Of a stretch of DNA of 64,000 bases, positions 26,490 through 34,884 are shown piece by piece. Positions within the stretch are counted from its first letter, which is position 1, and every line of letters begins with the position of its first letter. Origin of the DNA: Motiliproteus coralliicola (lineage in GTDB: Bacteria > Pseudomonadota > Gammaproteobacteria > Pseudomonadales > Balneatricaceae); assembly GCF_003345655.1 (NCBI RefSeq), contig NZ_QQOH01000003.1, positions 496,001-560,000 of the forward strand, given 5' to 3'. The translations under genes were made by a program, and so were the position numbers. The notes below the pieces were generated by a model. That model was given only the letters and a program-made list of their open reading frames with translations. It had not been told where the DNA came from and ran no database searches.

Positions 26490-27383
26490 ATGCAAAGAGC
26501 GATGCCGCCCCTTCGTGCCCTGGTCGCCTTCGAGTCCGCAGTACGTAACGGCAGTTTCAAGCAGGCAGCCGCAGAGCTGCATATCACCCCCGGCGCGGTG
26601 TCCCAACAAGTTCAAAAACTGGAAAACTGGCTTGGTTACCCGCTGTTTATGCGCAGGGTTCGTAAGCTAACGGTGACCGATCGCGGCTTGGACTATTACG
26701 GCCGCATTGCACCGGCGTTAGAGCAGATCAGCAACTCCAGTGAAGCCTGCCGGTACGGAGCGACCAACCGGGTCTGCCTGTCGATGACGCAAACCCTGGC
26801 CTCCAAATGGTTGGGCCCTCGACTGGAGCACTTTGTCAGCCAGCACCCGGAAATCGAGGTACATATCAACGCGTCTAACAGTCCGGTTCAGTTCCAAACC
26901 GATGCGGTGGATCTGGCGGTACGCCATTTCGATGGCGAAGATCCGCAGCTTGATGTGACGTTAGTTTTTGACGACGAAGTCTGCCTGTTCTGTAGCCCGG
27001 AGTACCAACAGACCAAGCAGCTTATCGATGTAGATCAACTGCAGCAGGCCACCCTGATCGTCAACAGTTTGCAGCCCTTCTGGGATCGATGGCTCAATGC
27101 GTTCAGCACCATCACAGCCGAACAACGGCAACAGATAGCCACCCTGCACTTTGACCAGGCGCTGCTGGCAATCGATGCTGCCAAGCGACACCAGGGCGTA
27201 GTGTTAGGCAGTGAACTGATGATTCAAGAAGAACTCAAGCGAGGTGAGCTGATCGAGCCGTTCAAACAACGACTACCACTAGATAAAAGCTACTACCTGA
27301 TCCATCCGAAACGCCAACCACTGACCCGAGCGTCAACAACCTTAAAGACCTGGTTACTGAATCAGTTTTCGGTCAGCGAGTGA
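26490..27383 (+). CDS. GcvA-like LysR-family regulator
   Basis: A 297-aa LysR protein. The N-terminus MPPLRALVAFESAVRNGSF and LHITPGAVSQQVQKLE, and later MTQTLASKWLGPRLEHF and DLAVRHFDGEDP, are typical of the GcvA subgroup. It is divergent from the MFS gene, with 223 bases between, so it probably regulates it. The glycine-cleavage role of true GcvA is not implied. Confidence 0.88.
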   Translation: MQRAMPPLRALVAFESAVRNGSFKQAAAELHITPGAVSQQVQKLENWLGYPLFMRRVRKLTVTDRGLDYYGRIAPALEQISNSSEACRYGATNRVCLSMTQTLASKWLGPRLEHFVSQHPEIEVHINASNSPVQFQTDAVDLAVRHFDGEDPQLDVTLVFDDEVCLFCSPEYQQTKQLIDVDQLQQATLIVNSLQPFWDRWLNAFSTITAEQRQQIATLHFDQALLAIDAAKRHQGVVLGSELMIQEELKRGELIEPFKQRLPLDKSYYLIHPKRQPLTRASTTLKTWLLNQFSVSE

Positions 27384-27432
27384 CCCATCGAAAGAGCCTG
27401 GCTCACCCTAAAGCGGTCTTAGACAAGCCCAA

Positions 27433-28176
27433 TTACATTCCATAGCTCGCCATGCTGGCCTTCCATCGTGGATCGTCACGAAGAATAGGAACCTGGGCTT
27501 CGAGAAAGCGGCGGACATCCGGCCTTTCTTTAACCAGAAAGTGGCGCAAGTACTCCGTATGGGGGCGGGCTGAAAAATGAAAATAGCCGGAAAATCGCTC
27601 CTGAGATATCAGATACTTAGCGACCGGCGACGGAATAATGGTCGCATCAACTCGTCCATGCAGCACCATCCGAAGTGTCGATAAATACGAACTGGTATCG
27701 ACCCGCTTTATTTTTCCCTGTTCGATTAATGGGTCCACACCAACCCATCGCCCACCGAGCACCCCGGATAACGACTTGCCGATCAAGGAATCAGGACCGG
27801 TGTATTCAATCGGCTTAATAACTGAAGAGAGCACCGCATTGTTGTCGGGCAAATAACCCGAAGTCCATAGATAGCGTTCCATGGTGGGGTCTTTAAACCA
27901 GTGCGGATTTACCCAAGGAACCACCAGCGGAGATGATTTCTCCAGCCTCGAATTCACCCGCATCCGAGGGAGGCCCTCCACAACAAAGTGGAATCGACCT
28001 TCAGATCGCTCCGTCAAAAACTCCGCAAGATCATAAGTCAGGCCGATTCTGGCATCTCGATCGACGATAAAAGGCGGAGCGATATGGTAGGTAACTAAAG
28101 GAATTCTCTCAGCTGAACTGGCCGCGAGTGATGCAGCTGAGAGCAGCAAACCGAGCAGCCATAAACAAAATCTCAC
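27433..28176 (-). CDS. Periplasmic binding-protein-like protein (SBP_bac_3 type)
   Basis: A 247-aa exported protein. I take the GTG at 28176 (VRFCLWLLGLLLSAASLA signal peptide), with GAGG 7 nt upstream; the reading frame is open 44 codons further but without a better site. The mature part resembles extracellular family-3 solute-binding proteins (IPLVTYHIAPPFIVDRDARIGLTYDLAEFL; SLSGVLGGRW; RVDATIIPSPVAKYL). No transporter genes are adjacent. Such orphans can serve sensing roles. Its function is unknown. A+T content is higher than in most neighbours. Confidence 0.65.
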   Translation of the reverse strand: MRFCLWLLGLLLSAASLAASSAERIPLVTYHIAPPFIVDRDARIGLTYDLAEFLTERSEGRFHFVVEGLPRMRVNSRLEKSSPLVVPWVNPHWFKDPTMERYLWTSGYLPDNNAVLSSVIKPIEYTGPDSLIGKSLSGVLGGRWVGVDPLIEQGKIKRVDTSSYLSTLRMVLHGRVDATIIPSPVAKYLISQERFSGYFHFSARPHTEYLRHFLVKERPDVRRFLEAQVPILRDDPRWKASMASYGM

Positions 28177-28501
28177 CCAATCGCCTCTTCTGTTAGTCCA
28201 ACCCAAAATATTATAGCCGCCCCGATCAACTCGATCTGAAACCGCCATGCCCTGTATTGCAGATTCACGCCTAATCCTACTGGGATAGATGGCTTTGTTA
28301 ACCTCCATCGGCCCTTCATCATTTAGTCCCTGTCAGCGTACCTGTGCTTGCATGCCCCAACCCGCACAGTAGATTGCGGTGATCTTTAACAATTAGCCTA
28401 CCGTCACAAAGGATGTAGGTGCATGAGACAAAATCAGGTCACTAAAGACCCCGAGGTGATCAGCAGCGCAGCCGGCTCCAACCTGAGCAAACGCTTGCAC
28501 A
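28177..28501. other. Intergenic region with a possible 28-aa ORF
   Basis: 325 bases between the binding-protein gene and azlD. On the plus strand 28423-28509 encodes a 28-aa peptide beginning MRQNQVTKDPEV, preceded by AGGATG, and overlapping the azlD end antisense. I do not recognise it and consider it doubtful. No terminator or strong promoter is evident. Confidence 0.3.
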
Positions 28502-28840
28502 TTACCTGAATGCGATAAACACCGCGCCATAAGCAAACACCCCAGCTAGCACGGGCAGTCCAAGGGACAGGGTGCGACGCCAAACCAACAGGGTGACTAG
28601 CACGCCGCAGGCAGTCGCCGCCCAACCGGTGAGATTGACACTGTTAGGGACTAACGAGCCGCCAAACATGGCGGCAATCATCATGGGCCCAAGCAAGCTC
28701 AGCCACTGAGGCATGACATCGATTGCATCCTGGCCATCGTGCTTATCCAGGTGCCGTTGCATCCATAGCATCGGGAGAAACCGCATGCTGAAGGTGCCCA
28801 CAGCAATAGCAACAACGGCCAACCAAAGTGAATCATGCAT
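28502..28840 (-). CDS. azlD: AzlD-type branched-chain amino acid exporter small subunit
   Basis: A 112-aa protein with about three to four hydrophobic segments, matching the AzlD/YgaH family (MRFLPMLW, WLSLLGPMMIAAMFGGSLVP). The ATG at 28840 overlaps the azlC stop by 8 bases. AzlCD/YgaZH pairs export branched-chain amino acids such as valine or analogues. It is the third gene of a regulator-azlC-azlD operon. Confidence 0.88.
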   Translation of the reverse strand: MHDSLWLAVVAIAVGTFSMRFLPMLWMQRHLDKHDGQDAIDVMPQWLSLLGPMMIAAMFGGSLVPNSVNLTGWAATACGVLVTLLVWRRTLSLGLPVLAGVFAYGAVFIAFR

Positions 28841-29564
28841 TGCGCTCTGCTCCTGCTTTCTCACCGGGCTTCACCAAATAAAAACACAGGCACCCTAACG
28901 CGGCCGCCGTTGGAATCGCCGCATTATTCAGGCCATTCAGGGTAAGCAGCAGGGAAGCTGTTATCGCACTGCCCAATGCGATTACCCATTGCCGAGAGGT
29001 AAACCTGGGTGCCAGTAGCACCAAAAACAGGGCTGGAAGCGCAAAGGGAAGGACTTCACCAAGTAACGGCCAGCGAGACATCAACTCGGCACCGGCGAAC
29101 GCTCCCAGTGCGGTTCCGCCAATCCAGCTGAACCAGGCGAGCAACATGGCACCGGTAAACCATCCCACACGCTCGTTTGCCGGAAGCTGTGGGAACCGAG
29201 TCAGCGCCAGCGCAAAGACCTGATCGGTCAGGCCATGAGCCAACCAGGGCCACCAGCGACTTGGCGTTAACCAGGGTGCGAGATTGGGACCGTAGACCAC
29301 ATGACGAGCGTTGATCAGCAACGTCATGATCACCACCAGCCACAACGGTGCTCCGGCAGCGACCATACCGACGAACAGGAACTGAGAAGCGCCCGCATAG
29401 ACCAGCGTTGAAATAGCGATGGTTTCCCAAGCACTGAAACCAGCCTGAATAGCGATAAGTCCAAACGAGATCGCCACGGGTATGTAGCCACCCAATAGCG
29501 GCAGGGCTTCGCGAACACCGGCCAACCAGGCGGAGCGGTGAGGATAGGCTGCATCAGAGATCAT
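28833..29564 (-). CDS. azlC: AzlC-type branched-chain amino acid exporter large subunit
   Basis: A 243-aa membrane protein of the AzlC/YgaZ family: VREALPLLGGYIPVAISFGLIA, the conserved LVYAGASQFLFVGMVAAG segment and LLINARHVVYG. The ATG at 29564 overlaps the stop of the regulator gene (ATGA). Topology is about five to six TM helices. It forms the exporter with AzlD. Confidence 0.92.
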   Translation of the reverse strand: MISDAAYPHRSAWLAGVREALPLLGGYIPVAISFGLIAIQAGFSAWETIAISTLVYAGASQFLFVGMVAAGAPLWLVVIMTLLINARHVVYGPNLAPWLTPSRWWPWLAHGLTDQVFALALTRFPQLPANERVGWFTGAMLLAWFSWIGGTALGAFAGAELMSRWPLLGEVLPFALPALFLVLLAPRFTSRQWVIALGSAITASLLLTLNGLNNAAIPTAAALGCLCFYLVKPGEKAGAERNA

Positions 29565-30091
29565 GAGCGTTTTCCACCGCCGGCATAAACGATTGTGACC
29601 ATCAGAGAGGCCCAATTTTCGCCTGCTCGGTAGAGGTGCGGACTATCGGCATCGAAGGTATGAGTTTCTCCAGCGGAGAGCTTCTGTCTGTCTTCAAGCG
29701 TGCCGACCTCTAGCTGCCCACTGATCACCGTGATCGATTCCCTGGTACCTGGCGTATGGGGTTCTGCCTCACGCTGTGTGTGGGGCGCGCAAGTCATCCA
29801 ATAAACATCGACCTGAGGTTCGTCTTTGCCCTGATCGATCAGACGAACTTGAACCCCCTCCTCGCCCACCGGCACGCTGATCGGCGCAACTAGGTTGCCG
29901 AAGGGGACGTTCAGCTGCATCGCCAGCCGCCAGATCGTATCCAAGGTAGGATTTCCATTACCCTGTTCAAGGCGTGACAGATTCGACTTGGCGATGCCCG
30001 CGGCAGCGGCAAGCTGTGACAATGACCAGCCGCGTTCAATTCGCAGCTCCTGCAGGTGTCGACCAATCGTTTCGAGAGTGACTTTATCCAT
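29561..30091 (-). CDS. XRE-cupin transcriptional regulator of azlCD
   Basis: A 176-aa protein. An HTH_3 domain at about 8-62 (LSQLAAAAGIAKSNLSRLEQGNGNPTLDTIWRLA) precedes a cupin at about 95-170 (ESITVISGQLEVGT, GETHTFDADSPHLY). Regulators of this architecture often control amino-acid transport. It heads the operon with azlC and azlD through ATGA overlap. Four operator-like half-sites lie 40-90 bases upstream, so autoregulation is likely. Confidence 0.9.
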   Translation of the reverse strand: MDKVTLETIGRHLQELRIERGWSLSQLAAAAGIAKSNLSRLEQGNGNPTLDTIWRLAMQLNVPFGNLVAPISVPVGEEGVQVRLIDQGKDEPQVDVYWMTCAPHTQREAEPHTPGTRESITVISGQLEVGTLEDRQKLSAGETHTFDADSPHLYRAGENWASLMVTIVYAGGGKRS

Positions 30092-30129
30092 AACCCATCT
30101 GCTAGAAGTGGTAAGTCTGAATCAGACAA

Positions 30130-30181
30130 AACGTTCCTTATATCGAACGTTCTATATATGGAACGTTTTATCTATGGAACG
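30130..30181. promoter_or_regulatory. Cluster of GGAACGT half-sites upstream of the XRE-cupin gene
   Basis: Half-sites ACGTTCC (30131), GAACGTTC (30145), GGAACGT (30160) and GGAACG (30176) are spaced about 15 bases apart and separated by A/T stretches (TTATAT, TATATAT, TTATCTA). The arrangement is that of a multi-site operator, probably for the adjacent XRE-cupin regulator, with A/T spacers that may supply a -10 element. Confidence 0.65.
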
Positions 30182-30546
30182 CAAGCTTGTCAACCAAAAA
30201 CAAACCGGAGATTGGCAATATGGCTGAAGCACAAAGACTCAATACAAGCAGATAGCCATTATTTTCATGACGTTACAGCAATGAGTTTTTCTATCGAGCA
30301 TAAGAGGAAACGCACCGATTCGTGTAACGACTCGCTGATCAGAACCTTTTCAAGGCTTCATCCATCTCAACAGTACTGCTTTGTTATCGCCCAACCATGG
30401 AAAGAATCCGCAACAGCAGTCACACTGGTTCATGATCCTCGCCAAGGCAGCCTTGCCTGCGAGGATCGGTTGATTAAAGCCGCTACCGATCCATAGCGAA
30501 TATTGGGAAAACCCAGCTAGGTATCAGGCACGACCTCATCTACCTT
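30182..30546. other. Intergenic region before the AraC gene; no supported gene
   Basis: 365 bases. A ribosome site GGAG precedes ATG at 30221, but the frame closes after 11 codons. A longer plus-strand frame ending at 30496 has no recognisable protein features and its 5' part lies antisense to the XRE gene. This may be a decayed gene. A strong palindrome lies at 30434-30467. Confidence 0.4.
30434..30467. repeat. REP-like palindrome (single copy seen)
   Basis: GATCCTCGC and GCGAGGATC pair over 9 bp; inside, AGGCA and TGCCT add 5 bp around a GCCT loop, with a two-base bulge. No T-tract follows, so it is not a normal terminator. The form resembles intergenic REP elements, but I find only one copy here. 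Confidence 0.4.
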
Positions 30547-30969
30547 ATGGCCGTAACTCATCCGATGACGAAAAGATCAGTAACCTATTTTGAAACTGAG
30601 CTGGATCGCATATATAGCGAGCTTTCATTACGGCCAGAACACTATGCGCGCGTAAGACAATCGAAGGCGTTCATGGAGAAGTTCTATTCCGACAAGGTAG
30701 AACTCGATGACTTAGCCGAAGCGGCCTGTATTTCTCGATTTCATTACGTCAGGATCTTTCAGCGCGTCTACGGGTTAACGCCCCGAGCCTATTTAAGAGA
30801 CTTACGTATCTCCAAAGCCAAGGAGTTGATCAAGCAAGGAACGCCGATCACTCAGACCTGCTTCGACGTGGGCTATGAAAGTGTGCCGACCTTCTCATCG
30901 GTCTTTAAAAAGTGCACCGGCCATACGCCAACCGCGTACCAGCGCCTCCAGCACAGCAATCTAGAATAA
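30547..30969 (+). CDS. AraC-family regulator, DNA-binding domain only
   Basis: A 140-aa protein made almost wholly of the AraC double HTH: LDDLAEAACISRFHYVRIFQRVYGLTPRAYLRDLRISKAKELI, then the second helix pair QTCFDVGYESVPTFSSVFKKCTGHTPTAYQ. There is no ligand domain; the N-terminal 45 residues are unrecognised. The ATG at 30547 has no clear ribosome site, and M7 at 30565 is an alternative. A VOC-fold gene follows 61 bases later and is probably regulated by or cotranscribed with it. Confidence 0.88.
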   Translation: MAVTHPMTKRSVTYFETELDRIYSELSLRPEHYARVRQSKAFMEKFYSDKVELDDLAEAACISRFHYVRIFQRVYGLTPRAYLRDLRISKAKELIKQGTPITQTCFDVGYESVPTFSSVFKKCTGHTPTAYQRLQHSNLE

Positions 30970-31030
30970 GTAATCCAATCTGATCCTGACTATTCTTGAA
31001 GCGTTCTGAATTGACAGAGAGCGCCAAGCG

Positions 31031-31420
31031 ATGATCAAACTATACGTAACCAGTGTTCCCGTTGAGGACCAAGATAAAGCGCTGGATTTCTACACGCGAG
31101 TGTTGGGCTTTATCAAGAAAAAAGATGTCCCTTTGGGTGAGCACCGCTGGCTGACGCTCGTATCCCCCGAAGAACAAGCCGGCGTTGAGCTGCTACTAGA
31201 ACCCATGGCGTTCAAGCCCGCCAGACTGTACCAACAAGCCTTGAAAGAGGCCGGCATTCCATGGACCTCCTTCGCGGTTAACGACCTGGAAAACGAGTAC
31301 CAGAGACTTGCAGGCCTGGGGGTAGAATTCTCGATACCGCCCAGAGAAGCGGGCAGCGTTATGATTGCCGTGCTCGACGATACCTGCGGGAATTACATTC
31401 AGCTGATGCAAGAGCTTTAA
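31031..31420 (+). CDS. VOC-superfamily (glyoxalase/bleomycin-resistance fold) protein
   Basis: A 129-aa single-domain protein with the beta-alpha-beta-beta-beta VOC pattern twice: VPVEDQDKALDFYTRVLGF, GEHRWLTLVSPE and VELLLEP in the first half, then FAVNDLENEYQRLAGLGVEF and LDDTCGNYIQLMQEL. Possible metal ligands are His39 and Glu57 and late Asp/Glu residues. Its substrate is unknown; it could be a lyase or a resistance protein. It lies 61 bases behind the AraC gene. Confidence 0.85.
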   Translation: MIKLYVTSVPVEDQDKALDFYTRVLGFIKKKDVPLGEHRWLTLVSPEEQAGVELLLEPMAFKPARLYQQALKEAGIPWTSFAVNDLENEYQRLAGLGVEFSIPPREAGSVMIAVLDDTCGNYIQLMQEL

Positions 31421-31524
31421 ACAACCCAAGTTCCTACCGTTGCATATAGCAAACACATTCATGGGGAGCTTATGGCTCCGGCATTGTATGCTCTAAGCAC
31501 TAGACATCACTTTGGGTGTTAACA

Positions 31525-31785
31525 ATGATTTCTTGTGAAATACACGATTACGTAGAAATAGTCTGTACTTACAGATACCCACTCAAGTTAGTACTGAAAT
31601 CAGGCGAGATTATTGAAGGGATAGGCTTGGATACGCGCCTTGATGAGGCGCGAAGGGAGTGCATCCTGCTGGAATCTGATGGTGCTACAAATCTCGTTGT
31701 TTTGTCTGAAATTTCAGTGTTAGAAGTTTGTGTTGAGAACCCGCATGTCCGTAGGGTTTCTTTTGATACTGAGTCTGCCACCTAG
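31525..31785 (+). CDS. rof: Rof (YaeO)-like Rho-binding antiterminator
   Basis: An 86-aa protein from the ATG at 31525 (a GTG at 31516 is possible). It has the Rof pattern: MISCEIHDYVEIVCTYRYPLKL, then L-K-SGEII and a small beta-barrel. E. coli Rof is 84-86 aa and inhibits Rho-dependent termination by binding Rho. Similarity is moderate and the assignment is by pattern. A strong terminator follows. Confidence 0.72.
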   Translation: MISCEIHDYVEIVCTYRYPLKLVLKSGEIIEGIGLDTRLDEARRECILLESDGATNLVVLSEISVLEVCVENPHVRRVSFDTESAT

Positions 31786-31879
31786 CTGGGCAACAGAGAG
31801 ATCAGTTGAGGCGTTACCCCTCCATGCAGCAATAAGTTCAGCTAATCCTCAATAGCAGCGATCCTCACACCCCATAAAA

Positions 31880-31904
31880 AAGCCCGGAACCAATCCGGGC
31901 TTTT
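31880..31904. terminator. Bidirectional intrinsic terminator between rof-like gene and nhaA
   Basis: AGCCCGGA (31881-31888), a 5-nt loop and TCCGGGCT (31894-31901), with AAAAAA before and TTTT after, give a terminator in either direction. A near copy lies on the other side of nhaA. Confidence 0.9.
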
Positions 31905-31984
31905 GCATTGCGATGCCTAGCCTGCCCCCTGCGCACTGGACTAAAGCGTCCGACAGGTGCATGGGGGCAGTCGAGCTAGGAAGG

Positions 31985-33400
31985 TTACTCTTTCACATCA
32001 GCCGCGGTTGCAGCGGACACTTCGGTTACCGTTTCTGGCGCTTTAGAGGTCAGGTACAGCCAGATAAAGCCGGTGATACCCGCCGTAAAGGAAGCAAACA
32101 AAATTCCGGTTTTCGCCATCAAAAGATCATCGGGATGACCGGCGAAACCCAGCTCGGCAATGAAGATCGACATGGTAAAACCGATCCCACCCATAAAGGC
32201 GACACCGATGATGTGGTTCATATTCAGCCCTTTGGGTAGATTGCACAGCCCGGCTTTGACCGCTAACCAGGTAAAACCGGCAATACCGATAAGCTTACCC
32301 AGCACCAGCCCGACGCCGATACCCATGGTCACCGGGTGAACAATAATGCTGCTGATATTTGAAAAGTCGATCGCTACCCCCGCATTTGCCAGGGCGAAGA
32401 TCGGGATAACCAGATAGGCAGTAAACAGATGCAACTGGCTTTCGAGTACCTGCGCCGGAGCCTGTACCAGATAGGCACCATTACCCAGCGCGCGGACCTT
32501 GGAGCGAAGCGCATCATTGATCAGGATGTTTTCATTTTTCCGATACGCGTCCTTGATCGTATCGACGCTGCTGCCAATCAGAGAGAGGAAGCGCTTCGGA
32601 TCATATTTGGGCTTCATGGGGATAATGAATGCCAGAATAACCCCGGCCAAGGTCGCATGGATTCCGCTTTTCAGCATCGCAACCCAGAGGAATGCGCCAA
32701 CCACCAGATAAGGTGCCAGCCGGCGAACACCCCAAAGATTCAAAAAGACTAGAAGCACAGTGAACAGAACGGCCAGACCCAGTGCCATCAGATTAAGGGT
32801 TTCGGTATAGAACAGCGCAATAACGGTTACCGCTCCCAGATCATCAACAATCGCCACGGCGATCAGGAACATCAGCAGACTTTGTGGGACCCGTTTCCCC
32901 AGCAACGCCAGCGCTCCCAGGGCAAAGGCGATATCCGTCGCCATTGGAATTCCCCAGCCATCGGCCGTATGACCGCTTGGGTTGATGGCGAAGTAGATTA
33001 ACGCAGGGACCAGCATCCCCCCTACCGCTGCGATGATAGGGAGTAAGGCCTGCTTCACATCGGCCAATTCACCAACCAGCAGCTCCCGTTTCAGTTCCAG
33101 ACCAACAACCAGAAAGAAGATCGCCATCAGGCCATCATTGATCCAGTGGTGCATGGATTTGGACAGCTGGAAGTTCTCCAACCCTATCGTGAAATAGAGC
33201 TGAAAAAAGTGATGGTAGGCTTCAGCAAAGGTTCCATTGGCGATAAATAACGCGATGACCGCACAGAGCATCAGCAAAATACCACTGGTGGTCTGCCGAT
33301 GGATAAATTCCTCGATTGGGGTTAATACCCTGTCGAAAGCACGTTCCCAAGGAGCAACGTATTCTTTGCCGGCATGTTTCTTTCTGATGCGTTTCATCAT
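31985..33400 (-). CDS. nhaA: NhaA-type Na+/H+ antiporter
   Basis: A 471-aa protein with about twelve TM segments. Family motifs are FFLVVGLELKREL, MATDIAFALGALALLG and AVAIVDDLGAVTVIALFY; the latter two contain the transport aspartates equivalent to D133 and the D163-D164 pair of E. coli NhaA. A Lys-rich N-terminus and an extra cytoplasmic loop (about 270-320, PKRFLSLIGSSVDTIKDAY) make it longer than E. coli NhaA (388 aa). It removes Na+ from the cell in exchange for H+ and suits a marine or saline habitat. Confidence 0.96.
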   Translation of the reverse strand: MMKRIRKKHAGKEYVAPWERAFDRVLTPIEEFIHRQTTSGILLMLCAVIALFIANGTFAEAYHHFFQLYFTIGLENFQLSKSMHHWINDGLMAIFFLVVGLELKRELLVGELADVKQALLPIIAAVGGMLVPALIYFAINPSGHTADGWGIPMATDIAFALGALALLGKRVPQSLLMFLIAVAIVDDLGAVTVIALFYTETLNLMALGLAVLFTVLLVFLNLWGVRRLAPYLVVGAFLWVAMLKSGIHATLAGVILAFIIPMKPKYDPKRFLSLIGSSVDTIKDAYRKNENILINDALRSKVRALGNGAYLVQAPAQVLESQLHLFTAYLVIPIFALANAGVAIDFSNISSIIVHPVTMGIGVGLVLGKLIGIAGFTWLAVKAGLCNLPKGLNMNHIIGVAFMGGIGFTMSIFIAELGFAGHPDDLLMAKTGILFASFTAGITGFIWLYLTSKAPETVTEVSAATAADVKE

Positions 33401-33795
33401 TTGTCCTGTTTAGAGCGCATGAATAAATCCTGTGTCTCAGGAAGATAATACTAACGTCCTATCTACTCTACCCTGTTAACGGCTTCAGAGTTAAGCCTCA
33501 AAAGGGGTTCTGATAACACATTATGTCCATGGAAAACCTAGGGAAAATCACAGAACAACAGTTTCAACAATACGGAGACTGCTGCTTAGTGCTTGATATA
33601 GCACAGCGGAATCTAACTGCCTCAAACAGCCCAAAAACTTGATTTTTATCACTTAAAAGCCCCCCTAAGCAAGCGACTCACTCCATCGGTGAAACACACT
33701 GAGAGTACGCATCGAAAAATCTCCTTATGGCTAGCAAGGACGTCATAAAGGGATTCACACTGCCTTCTCCGTTGACCCTGTAAAAGCAGCCCATT
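33401..33795. other. Upstream region of nhaA; no gene seen
   Basis: About 395 A/T-rich bases. No ORF has a ribosome site or recognisable product. It should contain the leftward nhaA promoter. I could not identify a clear operator. Confidence 0.5.
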
Positions 33796-33824
33796 AAAAA
33801 GCCCGGACTCAATCCGGGCTTTTC
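33796..33824. terminator. Intrinsic terminator downstream of the MBL-fold gene
   Basis: AAAAAGCCCGGA (33796-33807), a 5-nt loop and TCCGGGCTTTT (33813-33823). It differs by only a few bases from the terminator at 31880-31904. On the minus strand it follows the MBL-fold gene by about 28 bases. Confidence 0.88.
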
Positions 33825-33851
33825 TGTTACGCATCTATGTTAGTGACAGGC

Positions 33852-34742
33852 TTACCACTTCATTTCACCCTTGGTGACCTTGGCACCGATCTGCAGTGCG
33901 ATGCCCAGCCCAGCGTCGGGGTAGAGACCTTGCATCGATTCGATCAGCACACTGGAATCGGCGCTACGGTCCAGCTCGGTTTCGAACCGCTGCAGATAAT
34001 CTTTGGTGAAATTGACCGCCGCCAAGCCGCGGGGCGCACCGGCGTTGGCGTGGCCCGGAATAACCTGCTTCGGTTGCAGCGCTTCGATCCCTTCCAACAC
34101 CGTCATCCAGCCCTGTCGATCGGCCTTGCTCTGGGCATCGGCGACCCACAGGTGCAGGTCGCTGTAGACATTCACACCACCCACCACGGCCTTGATGGCT
34201 GGAATCCAGACGTAGCTGCGACCGGGGTAATCACTGTCCAAACCTTTGACTTCCAGCGCCTTACCTTCCAATGACAGCCCCTGCTTGGGCAGCAACTGCG
34301 GGATGATCGGCCGGTCCGGGGCGTTGGTGCCCATTTTCGGCCCCCAGAAGGCGACTTTTTTCTCGACGGTGTTGTTGATCCAGTCGATAGTCGGCTGGCT
34401 GGCGTAGATCTCGACCTGCGGGAAAGCGGCTTTGATCACCTCCAGGCCGAAGTAGTAGTCCGGGTCACCGTGGCTGACGTAGACCGTGGTCAGGTTCTTG
34501 CCGCTATCGAGGATCTCAGCCACCACCCGGTGGGCATGGGCGCGGCTGAACTGGGCGTCGATCAACACCGCATCCTGCTCGCCGGTTACCAACACCGAGT
34601 TAACATGAAAGCTGCCGGCATCGGCGTTGTAAACGGTGAGATCGAGCGCGGGATCGGCCGATGCCTCAGTTTGGGCATAGGCTCCGGTAACGGTCGCGGC
34701 GCTCAGGGCCACCGCCATCCAGAGTGAACGTAGCGTTTTCAT
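33852..34742 (-). CDS. Periplasmic metallo-beta-lactamase-fold hydrolase with altered metal motif
   Basis: A 296-aa protein with a signal peptide (MKTLRSLWMAVALSAATVTGAYA). The MBL core is LVTGEQDAVLIDAQFSRAHAHRVV, then VYVSHGDPDYYFGLE in place of the usual HxHxDH, so two of three histidines are replaced (Ser and Tyr). VIPGHANAG keeps a later histidine. Metal binding may differ from classic lactamases. The substrate is unknown. It is divergent from a LysR gene across 142 bases. Confidence 0.8.
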   Translation of the reverse strand: MKTLRSLWMAVALSAATVTGAYAQTEASADPALDLTVYNADAGSFHVNSVLVTGEQDAVLIDAQFSRAHAHRVVAEILDSGKNLTTVYVSHGDPDYYFGLEVIKAAFPQVEIYASQPTIDWINNTVEKKVAFWGPKMGTNAPDRPIIPQLLPKQGLSLEGKALEVKGLDSDYPGRSYVWIPAIKAVVGGVNVYSDLHLWVADAQSKADRQGWMTVLEGIEALQPKQVIPGHANAGAPRGLAAVNFTKDYLQRFETELDRSADSSVLIESMQGLYPDAGLGIALQIGAKVTKGEMKW

Positions 34743-34884
34743 AATCGATTCCTCTCGGTGTTGTTCTCATCAATAAGCAGATAACGCTACGTTAATGGCT
34801 TGATTAGCCCGGATATAGAGACAATACTGAACCTTTCCATTTCATTTTTTGTAACAATATAAGTATCGTCGGAACTAGGTATCG

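Noticed and set aside
30056-30496. 146-codon frame overlapping the XRE gene and its operators
   Set aside because: Its first part is antisense to the XRE gene and crosses the operator cluster; product composition is not protein-like.
33649-33834. 61-codon minus-strand frame upstream of nhaA
   Set aside because: No ribosome site, it runs through an intrinsic terminator, and the product is unlike any known protein.
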